The notes under the pieces are model-generated. The model saw only the letters and a program-made list of their open reading frames with translations, ran no database searches and had not been told where the DNA came from. This document shows positions 25,651 through 33,067 of a DNA stretch of 64,000 nucleotides, piece by piece; positions within the stretch are counted from its first letter, which is position 1; each line of letters begins with the position of its first letter. Source of the DNA: Sphingomonas sp. (GTDB lineage Bacteria > Pseudomonadota > Alphaproteobacteria > Sphingomonadales > Sphingomonadaceae); assembly GCA_021732445.1 (NCBI GenBank), contig JAKFUZ010000024.1, positions 22,015-86,014 of the forward strand, written 5' to 3'. Both the position numbers and the translations under genes were made by a program.

Positions 25651-26159
25651 TGCGTGACGGCGTGACCGAGGTGGCTCCGGGCCGCTTCCGTGAGAATTAC
25701 GGACGATCCTATGAGGATTTCGTTGTCGGGCATATCTATGAGCATCGCCCGGGCCGGACCATCACCGATGCCGACAATGTGTGGTTTACCCTGCTGACCA
25801 TGAACACCCACCCGGCCCATTTCGATTATGAATTCGCCAGAAAGACCGAATTCGGCAAGCCGCTGATATGCTCGCCGCTGACCGTTGCGCTGATGGTGGG
25901 GATGAGCGTGTCGGACGTAAGCCAGAAGGCGGTTGCCAATCTTGGCTGGGACAATATCCGCCTCACCCATCCGCTGTTCCCCGGCGACACGCTCTATGCC
26001 GAGAGCGAGGTTTTGGACAAGCGCGAGTCAAGCTCTCGGCCCGAACAGGGGATCGTCACGGTGAAGACGATCGGCAAGAACCAGCACGGCGATGTCGTCT
26101 GCACGTTCAGCCGCACCATGTTGATCTGGAAGCGGGGCTTTGGCCCCGTGGACGACTGA
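25650..26159 (+). CDS. MaoC-type hydratase
   Basis: A 169-residue hot-dog-fold enoyl-CoA hydratase. RENYGRSYEDFVVGHIYEHR, TITDADNVWFTLLTMNTHP with the hydratase Asp and His, the HFDYEFARKTEFGKP stretch and the G-D-T-L-Y-A-E-S-E strand all match MaoC proteins such as itaconyl- or mesaconyl-CoA hydratases. Start ATG 25650 shares a base with the CitE stop (TAATG). In the pathway it would hydrate an unsaturated dicarboxyl-CoA to the hydroxy-CoA that the CitE-like lyase cleaves. Substrate is by analogy with itaconate loci. Confidence 0.9.
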   Translation: MRDGVTEVAPGRFRENYGRSYEDFVVGHIYEHRPGRTITDADNVWFTLLTMNTHPAHFDYEFARKTEFGKPLICSPLTVALMVGMSVSDVSQKAVANLGWDNIRLTHPLFPGDTLYAESEVLDKRESSSRPEQGIVTVKTIGKNQHGDVVCTFSRTMLIWKRGFGPVDD

Positions 26160-26166
26160 GGAACCG

Positions 26167-27348
26167 ATGATGGCAAGCGCCCTGAATGTGATACGTCCCC
26201 CGATCGACGTGGACGAGGAGGCCGCGCTGCTGGACGCGATCGATCGCTGGATCGAGCGCGAGGTGCGCCCCGTGGTGATGAAATATGACCATGACGATAT
26301 CTGGCCTGCCGAACTCGTCGATCAGATGGTCGAGATGGGCCTGTTCGGCGCGACGATCGGCAAGCAATATGGCGGCCTGGGCCTGCCAGCGACTACTTAT
26401 GCCAAGATTGTCGCCCAAATCTCGTCTTACTGGATGGCGATCACCGGCATCTTCAATTCGCACCTCATCATGGCGGTGGCGGTCGAGAAATTCGGAACCG
26501 AGGCACAAAAGCACCTCTGGCTGCCCAAATTTGCCAGCGGTGAAATTCGCGGTGGTCTTGCGCTTACCGAACCCAATGCCGGTACTGACTTACAGGCCAT
26601 CCGCACCACGGCGGTGCGCGACGGCGATGACTATGTCATCAACGGCACCAAGACCTGGATCTCGAATGGCATCAAGGGCAGTTGCTTTGCGCTGCTCGTC
26701 AAGACCGACCCGAAGGCCGATCCGCGCTACAAGGGGATGAGCCTGTTCATTGCCCCCAAGCAGCAAGGCTTTTCGACCGGCAAGAAATTTGAAAAGCTCG
26801 GCTACAAGTCGATCGATTCCGCTGAACTGATTTTCGACAATTACCGCCTGCCCGCTGCCAACCTGATCGGCGAACGCGAGGGCCAGGGGTTTTTCCAGGC
26901 CACGGGTGGGTTGGAGCTTGGCCGCATCAATGTCGCGGCGCGGGGCGTGGGGCTCGCCGAAGGGGCGCTCCGGCTCGCCACCAACTATGCGCAGATCCGG
27001 GAAACCATGGGCAAGCCGATCGCCGAACATCAGGCGATTCAGCTCAAGATCGGCGAGATGGTGACGCGCGCCCGCGCCGCCCGGTTGCTCACCTTCGATG
27101 CCGCCCAAGCCTATGATCGCGGCGAACGCTGCGACATGGAAGCGGGCATGGCGAAGTTCTTCGCCTCTGAAGCTGCGGTGAAGAATGCCGAAGAGGGCAT
27201 GCGCATCTTCGGCGGCTACGCTTATTCCAAGGAATATGAAATTGAGCGATATTACCGTGATTCGATGCTGATGTGCATTGGTGAGGGCACCAACGAGATG
27301 CAGCGGATCATCATTTCCAAGCAATGGATAAAGCGGAACCCGGCATGA
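26167..27348 (+). CDS. Acyl-CoA dehydrogenase
   Basis: 393 residues from ATG 26167. Family motifs include GLFGATIGKQYGGLGLPATTY, LALTEPNAGTDLQAIRTTA, WISNGIKGSCF, GYKSIDSAELIFDN, GRINVAARGVGLAEGAL and the C-terminal IGEGTNEMQRIIISKQ, whose Glu lies at the active-site base position. It should put a double bond alpha-beta into an acyl-CoA using FAD and pass electrons to ETF. In this context a saturated alkylsuccinyl-CoA is a reasonable substrate, giving the unsaturated ester for the MaoC enzyme. Seven bases after the MaoC stop. Confidence 0.92.
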   Translation: MMASALNVIRPPIDVDEEAALLDAIDRWIEREVRPVVMKYDHDDIWPAELVDQMVEMGLFGATIGKQYGGLGLPATTYAKIVAQISSYWMAITGIFNSHLIMAVAVEKFGTEAQKHLWLPKFASGEIRGGLALTEPNAGTDLQAIRTTAVRDGDDYVINGTKTWISNGIKGSCFALLVKTDPKADPRYKGMSLFIAPKQQGFSTGKKFEKLGYKSIDSAELIFDNYRLPAANLIGEREGQGFFQATGGLELGRINVAARGVGLAEGALRLATNYAQIRETMGKPIAEHQAIQLKIGEMVTRARAARLLTFDAAQAYDRGERCDMEAGMAKFFASEAAVKNAEEGMRIFGGYAYSKEYEIERYYRDSMLMCIGEGTNEMQRIIISKQWIKRNPA

Positions 27349-27473
27349 TCGCGGCCGCGAACACGCGCCGCCTGCATGCGGGCTGGCGCCATGCCGCGCG
27401 GGCCGTTTGGCAGCAACTCTGCCCGAACGGCGCCGGCCAAGGCTGCGGCGTTGCCGGCGTCCGGATGGCATGA
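27345..27473 (+). CDS. Small ORF coupled at both ends (tentative)
   Basis: A 42-residue frame beginning MIAAANTRRLHAGWRHAARA. Its ATG overlaps the acyl-CoA dehydrogenase stop (ATGA) and its own TGA overlaps the ATG of the next CoA-transferase at 27470. It therefore fits exactly the 125-base gap between two otherwise tightly packed genes. The Arg/Ala-rich content could be chance in GC-rich DNA. It may serve to carry ribosomes across the gap, or be a short peptide gene. No recognised domain. Confidence 0.3.
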   Translation: MIAAANTRRLHAGWRHAARAVWQQLCPNGAGQGCGVAGVRMA

Positions 27474-28663
27474 CCGCCCGCCCGCTCCCCCTGGCCGGTT
27501 TCCGCATTCTCGCCGCCGAGCAATATGGCGCCGGGCCTTATGGCACCATGTTCCTCGCGCAACTGGGCGCTGAGGTCATCAAGATTGAACCGCCCAAGGG
27601 CGGCGACAGCGCACGGCAATCGGGGCCATATTATCTGGGCCCCGATGACAGCCTGTTCTTTCAGACGTTCAACCTCAACAAGCGCTCATTGACGCTCGAC
27701 ACGCGGAGCGAGGCGGGGCGCGCGGTGCTGCACCGGCTGGTCAGGACGGCGGACGCCGTGACCAACAATGCGCGCGGCGACCTGCCGGCGAGGCTCGGGC
27801 TGGATTACAACACGCTGGGTGCGGTCAACCCGGCAATCGTGTGTGTCCATGCCTCTGCCTATGGCCGGACCGGCCCGCGCGCCTCCTGGCCTGGTTATGA
27901 CTATCTGATGCAGGCCGAGGCCGGCTTCATGGCGATGACCGGCGCGCCCGACGACCCCCCGACGCGCTTTGGCCTGTCGATGGTCGACTTCATTACCGGC
28001 ACCATGCTGGCGACGGCAACGCTCGCCGGGCTGATCGAGGCGCGTGCGACCGGAACGGGGCGTGATTTCGATCTGTCGCTGCTCGATGCCGCGCTCCACC
28101 AGACCAGCTACCCGGCGCTGTGGTATCTGAACGAGGGCTTTGAGACCGGCCGCGCGCCGCGCTCAGCGCACCCGTCCGTCACGCCGTCCCAGGCGTTTCG
28201 CACCGCCGATGGCTGGATTTTCGTGATGGCGCAGCTCCCAAAATTCTGGGCGCTGCTCGCCGATGCGATTGGCGTTGCGCATCTGAAGGACGATCCGCGC
28301 TTTGCGACAGTTGCGGCCCGACTGGAAAACCGTGAAGCGCTAACCGTCATTCTGGACGGCGTCTTCCTGCAGCACGCCACCGCGCACTGGGAACAGCGGC
28401 TGGGCGGCGTCGTTCCGGTCGCGCCGGTTTATGGGCTGGCCCAGGCTATCGACAATCCGCGCATCGCCGACATGATCGACACCGTGGCGCATCCGGACAA
28501 ACCCGGCGGGATGCGCGTTCTTGCCAATCCGATCAGGATCGATGGAGAGCGACTGCCTAATCGGGCGGCACCCAAGCTGGGCTCGGACAGCGATGCGCTG
28601 CTTGCCGAAGCAGGGTTCGATCCGCAGGAAATTGCTGCGCTGCGCGCTGGCGGCGTCATCTGA
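27470..28663 (+). CDS. CaiB/BaiF-family CoA-transferase (second)
   Basis: 397 residues from ATG 27470; the longer upstream frame to 27407 is rejected because the family homology begins PLPLAGFRILAAEQYGAGPYG. Other motifs: EVIKIEPPKGGDSAR, NLNKRSLTLD, SAYGRTGPRASWPGYDYLMQAEAG and the catalytic Asp in LSMVDFITGTMLA. It transfers CoA to an organic acid. Followed four bases later by another CoA-transferase of the same family, so the two may act on different acids of one pathway, or form a heteromer. Confidence 0.9.
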   Translation: MTARPLPLAGFRILAAEQYGAGPYGTMFLAQLGAEVIKIEPPKGGDSARQSGPYYLGPDDSLFFQTFNLNKRSLTLDTRSEAGRAVLHRLVRTADAVTNNARGDLPARLGLDYNTLGAVNPAIVCVHASAYGRTGPRASWPGYDYLMQAEAGFMAMTGAPDDPPTRFGLSMVDFITGTMLATATLAGLIEARATGTGRDFDLSLLDAALHQTSYPALWYLNEGFETGRAPRSAHPSVTPSQAFRTADGWIFVMAQLPKFWALLADAIGVAHLKDDPRFATVAARLENREALTVILDGVFLQHATAHWEQRLGGVVPVAPVYGLAQAIDNPRIADMIDTVAHPDKPGGMRVLANPIRIDGERLPNRAAPKLGSDSDALLAEAGFDPQEIAALRAGGVI

Positions 28664-28666
28664 GCG

Positions 28667-29746
28667 ATGGGCAAGCTCAGCGGCATCAGGGTCGTTGACC
28701 TCACCCAGTTTCTGCCGGGCCCGATGATGACGATGATGATGGCCGATCATGGCGCTGAGGTTATCAAGGTCGAACCGCTCACCGGCGATCCCGCGCGCGG
28801 CCAGGCACCGTTCGAGGCAGGGCAGTCGGTGTGGTTTCGCAACCTCAACCGCGGCAAGCGCAGCGTGGCACTGGACCTGAAGAGCGAAAGCGGCAAGGCA
28901 GCACTCTGGGCGCTGATCGATGAGGCCGATATGGTCGTGGAAGGATTCCGCCCCGGCGTGATTGGCCGGCTGGGCTTTGGCTATGAGGCAGTCGCGGCGC
29001 GCAATCGCCGCGCCATTTATTGCTCGATCAGTGCTTTTGGGCAATCCGGTCCGCTTGCGCATCATCCAGCCCATGACATCGCGGTTCAGGCATTGTCGGG
29101 CTTCCTGTCGGTCAATGACGGCGCGGACGGCACTCCGGTTGTCCCCGGCGTGCCGTCGGCCGACATGGCCGCCGGGCTTACCGCGCTGGCAGCGGTGCTG
29201 ATGGCACTTGTCGGTCGCGATCGGACAGGCCGAGGCGACTATATCGACATCGCCATGTATGACGCGATGCTCCCCTGGTGCGCGCATATTGCCGGTGAGG
29301 CGATTGCCGGCGGCGGACCGCCGCGTTCCGCCGACCAGCGGTCATTGGGCGGTGCCGCGTTCTACAATGTCTATCGTACCGCCGATGAGCGTTACATTGT
29401 GCTTGGGGGGCGCGAGCTGAAGTTCGCCGCCAATTTGCTGAGCGCGCTCGATCGGGCCGACCTGATCCCGATTGCCGGGGCGCCCGCCGGAGAGCAGGGC
29501 GCGCTGATCGCTTTCCTGCAAGACACCTTCATGCAACGGACGCGCGACGAATGGGTGGCGTGGTTTGCCGGCAAGGATGTCGCCTTTGCGCCCGTGCTCG
29601 ATTTTGCCGAAGCGCTGGCCGCGCCGCATGTCGCCGATCGGGAGCTGCTAAGGCACCATGAAGGCGCTCATCACATTGCGCCGTCCATTCGTTTCAAGGA
29701 GGATGAGTCGCACGTCAGCATCGCCTCCGATTTGGGCGCGGGCTGA
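28667..29746 (+). CDS. CaiB/BaiF-family CoA-transferase (third)
   Basis: 359 residues. GIRVVDLTQFLPGPMMTMMM, ADHGAEVIKVEPLTGDPARG, NLNRGKRSVALDLKS, GFRPGVIGRLGFGYE, SAFGQSGPLAHHPAHDIAVQ and the catalytic Asp in VPSADMAAGLTAL are present. It is clearly diverged from the gene just upstream, so this is not a fresh duplication. Last gene of operon 24814-29746; its stop is 9 bases from the convergent GntR gene end, so the two coding ends meet almost without spacer. Confidence 0.9.
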   Translation: MGKLSGIRVVDLTQFLPGPMMTMMMADHGAEVIKVEPLTGDPARGQAPFEAGQSVWFRNLNRGKRSVALDLKSESGKAALWALIDEADMVVEGFRPGVIGRLGFGYEAVAARNRRAIYCSISAFGQSGPLAHHPAHDIAVQALSGFLSVNDGADGTPVVPGVPSADMAAGLTALAAVLMALVGRDRTGRGDYIDIAMYDAMLPWCAHIAGEAIAGGGPPRSADQRSLGGAAFYNVYRTADERYIVLGGRELKFAANLLSALDRADLIPIAGAPAGEQGALIAFLQDTFMQRTRDEWVAWFAGKDVAFAPVLDFAEALAAPHVADRELLRHHEGAHHIAPSIRFKEDESHVSIASDLGAG

Positions 29747-29755
29747 GCGATGGCG

Positions 29756-30517
29756 TCAGCGTTCCACCTCGATATGCATCGCATAGGCGAACCGGTTGCC
29801 GGGGTGGTGGCTGGCGGAAATCTCGATTACGCGGCCGCTATCGTCGCCATAGCAACGCAGGATGCGCAGGCATGGCGATCGCCGTGCGATGCCCAGCGCC
29901 TGGGCGATTTCGGCACTGGCCGCAACTGCCTGAATGTCTTGCGTCACGCGCGCGATGTTGAGCTTGCCGAGCCGTTCGAGCTGCTTGAACAATGTGGGTT
30001 CGCGCAGATCAATCGCATCGGCAATGCCGGCAAGGTCGGGATGGACATAGGCCTCGGTAAAGGCAATCGGCGTGTCAACGCCGCTGCCCGATCGCACCCC
30101 ATAGAATCGCGCCCATCGTCCCGCCGCAGCGCCTTCAATCTGCTCGGCAAGCTTGCGCGGCAGCGGGCCACTGCCGTCGCGCTGGAAAACCACCTTGGTG
30201 TCGCGGGCATATTGCAGAATTTCACCGACGTTCGACAGCGGCTGGTGCAGCGCGCCGCCACGTGCCGCCGCCGGCTGGATGACGGTGCCCGACCCGCGTT
30301 TGCGCTGGATAAGGCCTTCGGTTTGCAAGGTGCGCAGCGCCTCGCGCACCGTAAACCGGCTAACGCCATAGCGGGCGCACAGCACGCTTTCGGTTGGAAA
30401 CTGGTCGGCCAACGGCAAGTCGCCGCCCAGAATTTGTCCGCGCAGATCATCGGCGAGTTCGAGATAACGGGGCTTGCGTGGCGCAGCGCGCGGCTTTGTG
30501 ACGGTTTGCACCGGCAA
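29756..30517 (-). CDS. GntR-family regulator, HutC type; likely master repressor of the island
   Basis: 253 residues. The winged-helix DNA-binding domain (about residues 18-85) has LADDLRGQILGGDLPLADQFPTE in outline, then YGVSRFTVREALRTLQTEGLI and RKRGSGTVI. The remaining part is a UTRA ligand-binding domain (IAFTEAYVHPDLA near the middle, SPCLRILRCYGDDSGRVIEIS near the end), which places it in the HutC subfamily. It starts at TTG 30517, supported by a GGAGGG 5 bases upstream (30523-30528). Operator copy 4 lies 13 bases before that start, so autoregulation is likely. It is the only regulator gene inside the island and its family binds GT-Nx-AC palindromes, as the six motif copies are. Confidence 0.9.
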   Translation of the reverse strand: MPVQTVTKPRAAPRKPRYLELADDLRGQILGGDLPLADQFPTESVLCARYGVSRFTVREALRTLQTEGLIQRKRGSGTVIQPAAARGGALHQPLSNVGEILQYARDTKVVFQRDGSGPLPRKLAEQIEGAAAGRWARFYGVRSGSGVDTPIAFTEAYVHPDLAGIADAIDLREPTLFKQLERLGKLNIARVTQDIQAVAASAEIAQALGIARRSPCLRILRCYGDDSGRVIEISASHHPGNRFAYAMHIEVER

Positions 30518-30530
30518 AATGTCCCTCCAA

Positions 30531-30542
30531 TTGTCCGGACCG
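30531..30542. promoter_or_regulatory. GntR-type operator copy 4, TTGTCCGGAC(CG)
   Basis: Ten of twelve consensus bases, with a degenerate right end, in the 31-base gap between the GntR start (30517, reverse) and the MmgE/PrpD start (30549, forward). It is the weakest of the six copies, as is often true for a repressor's own operator. Confidence 0.7.
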
Positions 30543-30548
30543 AATATT

Positions 30549-31784
30549 GTGCCTGAACATAGCCTAATCGAGCGCCTTGCACAGCATTTGCTGCGTCCGG
30601 TGCCTATGGCTGCGCGTGCAAAAGCGCGGCTGCATCTGCTCGACTGGATGGGCTGTGTGGCGGGCGCGCGCCGCAGTGATGTGGCGCAGGTACTGGGCAG
30701 CGTTCATGGCGGCGCCCTGGTCAAGGCCGCTTTTCTGGGCAATGTGCTGGAGATGGATGATGTCCACCGGGCCGCGCTCCTCCACCCCGGGCCGGTCATC
30801 TGGCCTGCGGCGCTGGGAACCCATCGCAGTTCGATGGACGACATGCTGGCGGCGACAGTTCGCGGCTATGAAGCGATGATCGCGGTCGGCACGAGCTTCG
30901 ATGCGCATCACTACGCCCATTATCACCCGACCGCGACCGCCGGGGTCATCGGCGCTGCCGGGTGCGTGGCGAGCAGCGCGTCAACGGACCCAATAGTCAC
31001 CGCCAACGCCATGGCGCTTGCCGCGTCGGTGAGCGGCGGGCTGTGGCAGACCCGGCACAGCGCCAACATGGCCAAGCAATGGCATGTGGCAAACAGCGTC
31101 GAAACCGGGCGCTCGGCGGCTGGCTTTGCACTGAGCAACATCACCGGCCCGCGCGATATTCTCGAAGGCGCGCAGGGCCTCTACGCGGCAACTTGCAGGA
31201 CGGCGCAGGCGATGACCTTCCATGACGGCTGGCGCATCGACGAGGTCAGCTTCAAGCCCTGGGCCGCCTGCCGCCATACACACCCGGCGATTGATGCGGC
31301 GCTGGCATTGCGCGCGCGCGGCAGCCTGACGGGCCCGATTGAGGTCGAGACCTTTGCCGATGCGTTGATGTTTTGCGACCGGCCAGATCCGAAGACGCCC
31401 CTTCAGGCCAAATTCTCGCTCCAGCATGCGGTTGCGGTGGTGGCAATGCGCGGTATCCCGACCCTTGCCGATTTCGAGCCCGATGCGCTGGCCGCGCTTG
31501 CCGAGGCACGTCAGCAGGTAACGGTGTACGAGCGCGCCGCAATTACCGCGCGCTACCCCGGGCATTTTGGGGCGACAGTGCGCGCTGGCGGCGACGAGGA
31601 AGCGTTGACTGATGCGCTCGGCGATCCGGAACGGCCGCTGTCGCAAGGCGGCGTCATCGACAAGGCGCGCGCGCTCTTCGCCTGGGGCGGGCTGACCGAG
31701 GCGCAGGCGAGCACCGGCGTTACGCTCGCCCTGGAGGGGGATGATCCGAGCGATATTGCCCGCTGGCTGGAAGAAATTTTGTGA
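30549..31784 (+). CDS. MmgE/PrpD-family protein (first)
   Basis: 411 residues from GTG 30549 (an earlier in-frame ATG at 30474 runs through the GntR gene and is rejected). Family features: ARAKARLHLLDWMGCVAGA, AFLGNVLEMDDVHRAALLHPGPVIWPAAL (with the conserved Asp-Asp-x-His), GYEAMIAVG, HYHPTATAGVIGAA and FKPWAACRHTHPAIDAALAL. The family includes 2-methylcitrate dehydratase, cis-aconitate decarboxylase and iminodisuccinate epimerase, all acting on tri- or dicarboxylic acids. First gene of the long forward operon 30549-39219, which is read from operator copy 4. Confidence 0.88.
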   Translation: MPEHSLIERLAQHLLRPVPMAARAKARLHLLDWMGCVAGARRSDVAQVLGSVHGGALVKAAFLGNVLEMDDVHRAALLHPGPVIWPAALGTHRSSMDDMLAATVRGYEAMIAVGTSFDAHHYAHYHPTATAGVIGAAGCVASSASTDPIVTANAMALAASVSGGLWQTRHSANMAKQWHVANSVETGRSAAGFALSNITGPRDILEGAQGLYAATCRTAQAMTFHDGWRIDEVSFKPWAACRHTHPAIDAALALRARGSLTGPIEVETFADALMFCDRPDPKTPLQAKFSLQHAVAVVAMRGIPTLADFEPDALAALAEARQQVTVYERAAITARYPGHFGATVRAGGDEEALTDALGDPERPLSQGGVIDKARALFAWGGLTEAQASTGVTLALEGDDPSDIARWLEEIL

Positions 31785-33067
31785 GCGCAACAACCGCCCT
31801 GCTGAATTTCGTGCGTGCGGACCATGTCCTGACCCCGGCCACGCGTGCCGATGCGGCAAGGCTGCTGGCCGATACGCTCGCAGTGGGTGCGGCGGGATCG
31901 ACCGCGCCGGGCGCGGCGGGCGTCTTGGCGGCGGTGGCCGGCTGGGGCTCGGGCGATGATGCGCGGCTGATTGGGTCACCAGGACGATTGCCCGCCGCCA
32001 GCGCCGCCTTCGTCAACGCCTTCCGCATCCACTGCCTGGAATGGGATGCGGTGCATGAGGCCGCCGTCGTTCATGCGATGTCGGTGGTCACCGCAGCGCT
32101 TGCGGCCAGCATCGACCGGATGGGTGGCTGCGCCCCTGATGCGGCGCTTACGGCGCTTGCGGTCGGTGTGGATGTCGCCAGCGGGCTCGGCATCGCGGCC
32201 ACGTCGCCGCTCGCGTTCTTTCGCCCGGCCACTGCCGGTTGCATTGGTGCTGCACTGGCCGTGGCCCGGATCGAGCGTATTGAGCCGCTTGAGGACGTGC
32301 TTGGCCTGGCCTATTCGTTCTGCGCAGGTACCATGCAGGCGCATGTTGAGGGATCAATCGCGCTGCCCTTGCAGATTGCAAATGCCGCGCGGTCGGCGAT
32401 TATGGCGGCTGATCTTGCAAAGTGGGGGCTCGCCGGGCCGCATGATGCGCTGGAGGGCCCGTTTGGCTATTTCCGCCTGATCGATCAGGGTGAACTGGCG
32501 CGCTACACCGATCATCTCGGCGCCGCCTGGCGGATCAGTGAGCTCAGCATCAAGCCGTTCCCCTCCGGCCGGGCCAGCCACGGCGCGCTTGGCCTGTTGC
32601 AGGGGCTGGCCCTCAACCCGGCCGATATCGCCCGGATTGAGATGTTCGTGCCGCCGCTTGTCAGGCGGCTGGTCGGTCGGCCGATAGTGGCGGAGATGGC
32701 GCCGGCTTATGCGCGGCTTTGCCTGCCGCTGCTCGCCGCGCTGATGCTGCGCGACGGTCATGTCGATCCACGCGTCCTGCTACCTGCAACTTTTGCCGAT
32801 CCGCTGGTGCTCGATCTGGCAGGCCGGGTGATTGTCAGCGACGATGGCAACCCCGATCCCAACGCGCTGTCGCCCCAACGCGCGGTCATCACGGGCGTGG
32901 ACGGCCGTGTCACCGAGCACCTCATTCTCGCAACGCTTGGCTCACCCAATGCCCCTCTTTCCGCTGCACAAGCGGCCGGCAAGCTCGCCCTTGCCCGCGC
33001 GCTGGCCCCCGAGGCCGACCAACGCCTGTTTGAGGCACCTCTTGCCTGGTTCACGGAGCCTGCATGA
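31781..33067 (+). CDS. MmgE/PrpD-family protein (second)
   Basis: 428 residues from GTG 31781, overlapping the previous stop (GTGA). Motifs parallel the first paralogue: ADAARLLADTLAVGAAGS, AFVNAFRIHCLEWDAVHEAAVVHAMSV, SPLAFFRPATAGCIGAALA and ISELSIKPFPSGRASHGALG. The Asp-Asp-x-His of the first copy is here Trp-Asp-Ala-Val-His, so active sites differ. Two adjacent, diverged members suggest either a heterodimer or two consecutive steps on carboxylic acids. Exact reaction unknown. Confidence 0.87.
   Translation: MSATTALLNFVRADHVLTPATRADAARLLADTLAVGAAGSTAPGAAGVLAAVAGWGSGDDARLIGSPGRLPAASAAFVNAFRIHCLEWDAVHEAAVVHAMSVVTAALAASIDRMGGCAPDAALTALAVGVDVASGLGIAATSPLAFFRPATAGCIGAALAVARIERIEPLEDVLGLAYSFCAGTMQAHVEGSIALPLQIANAARSAIMAADLAKWGLAGPHDALEGPFGYFRLIDQGELARYTDHLGAAWRISELSIKPFPSGRASHGALGLLQGLALNPADIARIEMFVPPLVRRLVGRPIVAEMAPAYARLCLPLLAALMLRDGHVDPRVLLPATFADPLVLDLAGRVIVSDDGNPDPNALSPQRAVITGVDGRVTEHLILATLGSPNAPLSAAQAAGKLALARALAPEADQRLFEAPLAWFTEPA

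Noticed and set aside
28488..28505. ATCCGGACAAAC-like half-site inside the second CoA-transferase gene
   Set aside because: Half-site only, and within a coding region.
30430..30442. ATTTGTCCG within the GntR gene as an operator
   Set aside because: Only the left half is present; it is explained by coding sequence.
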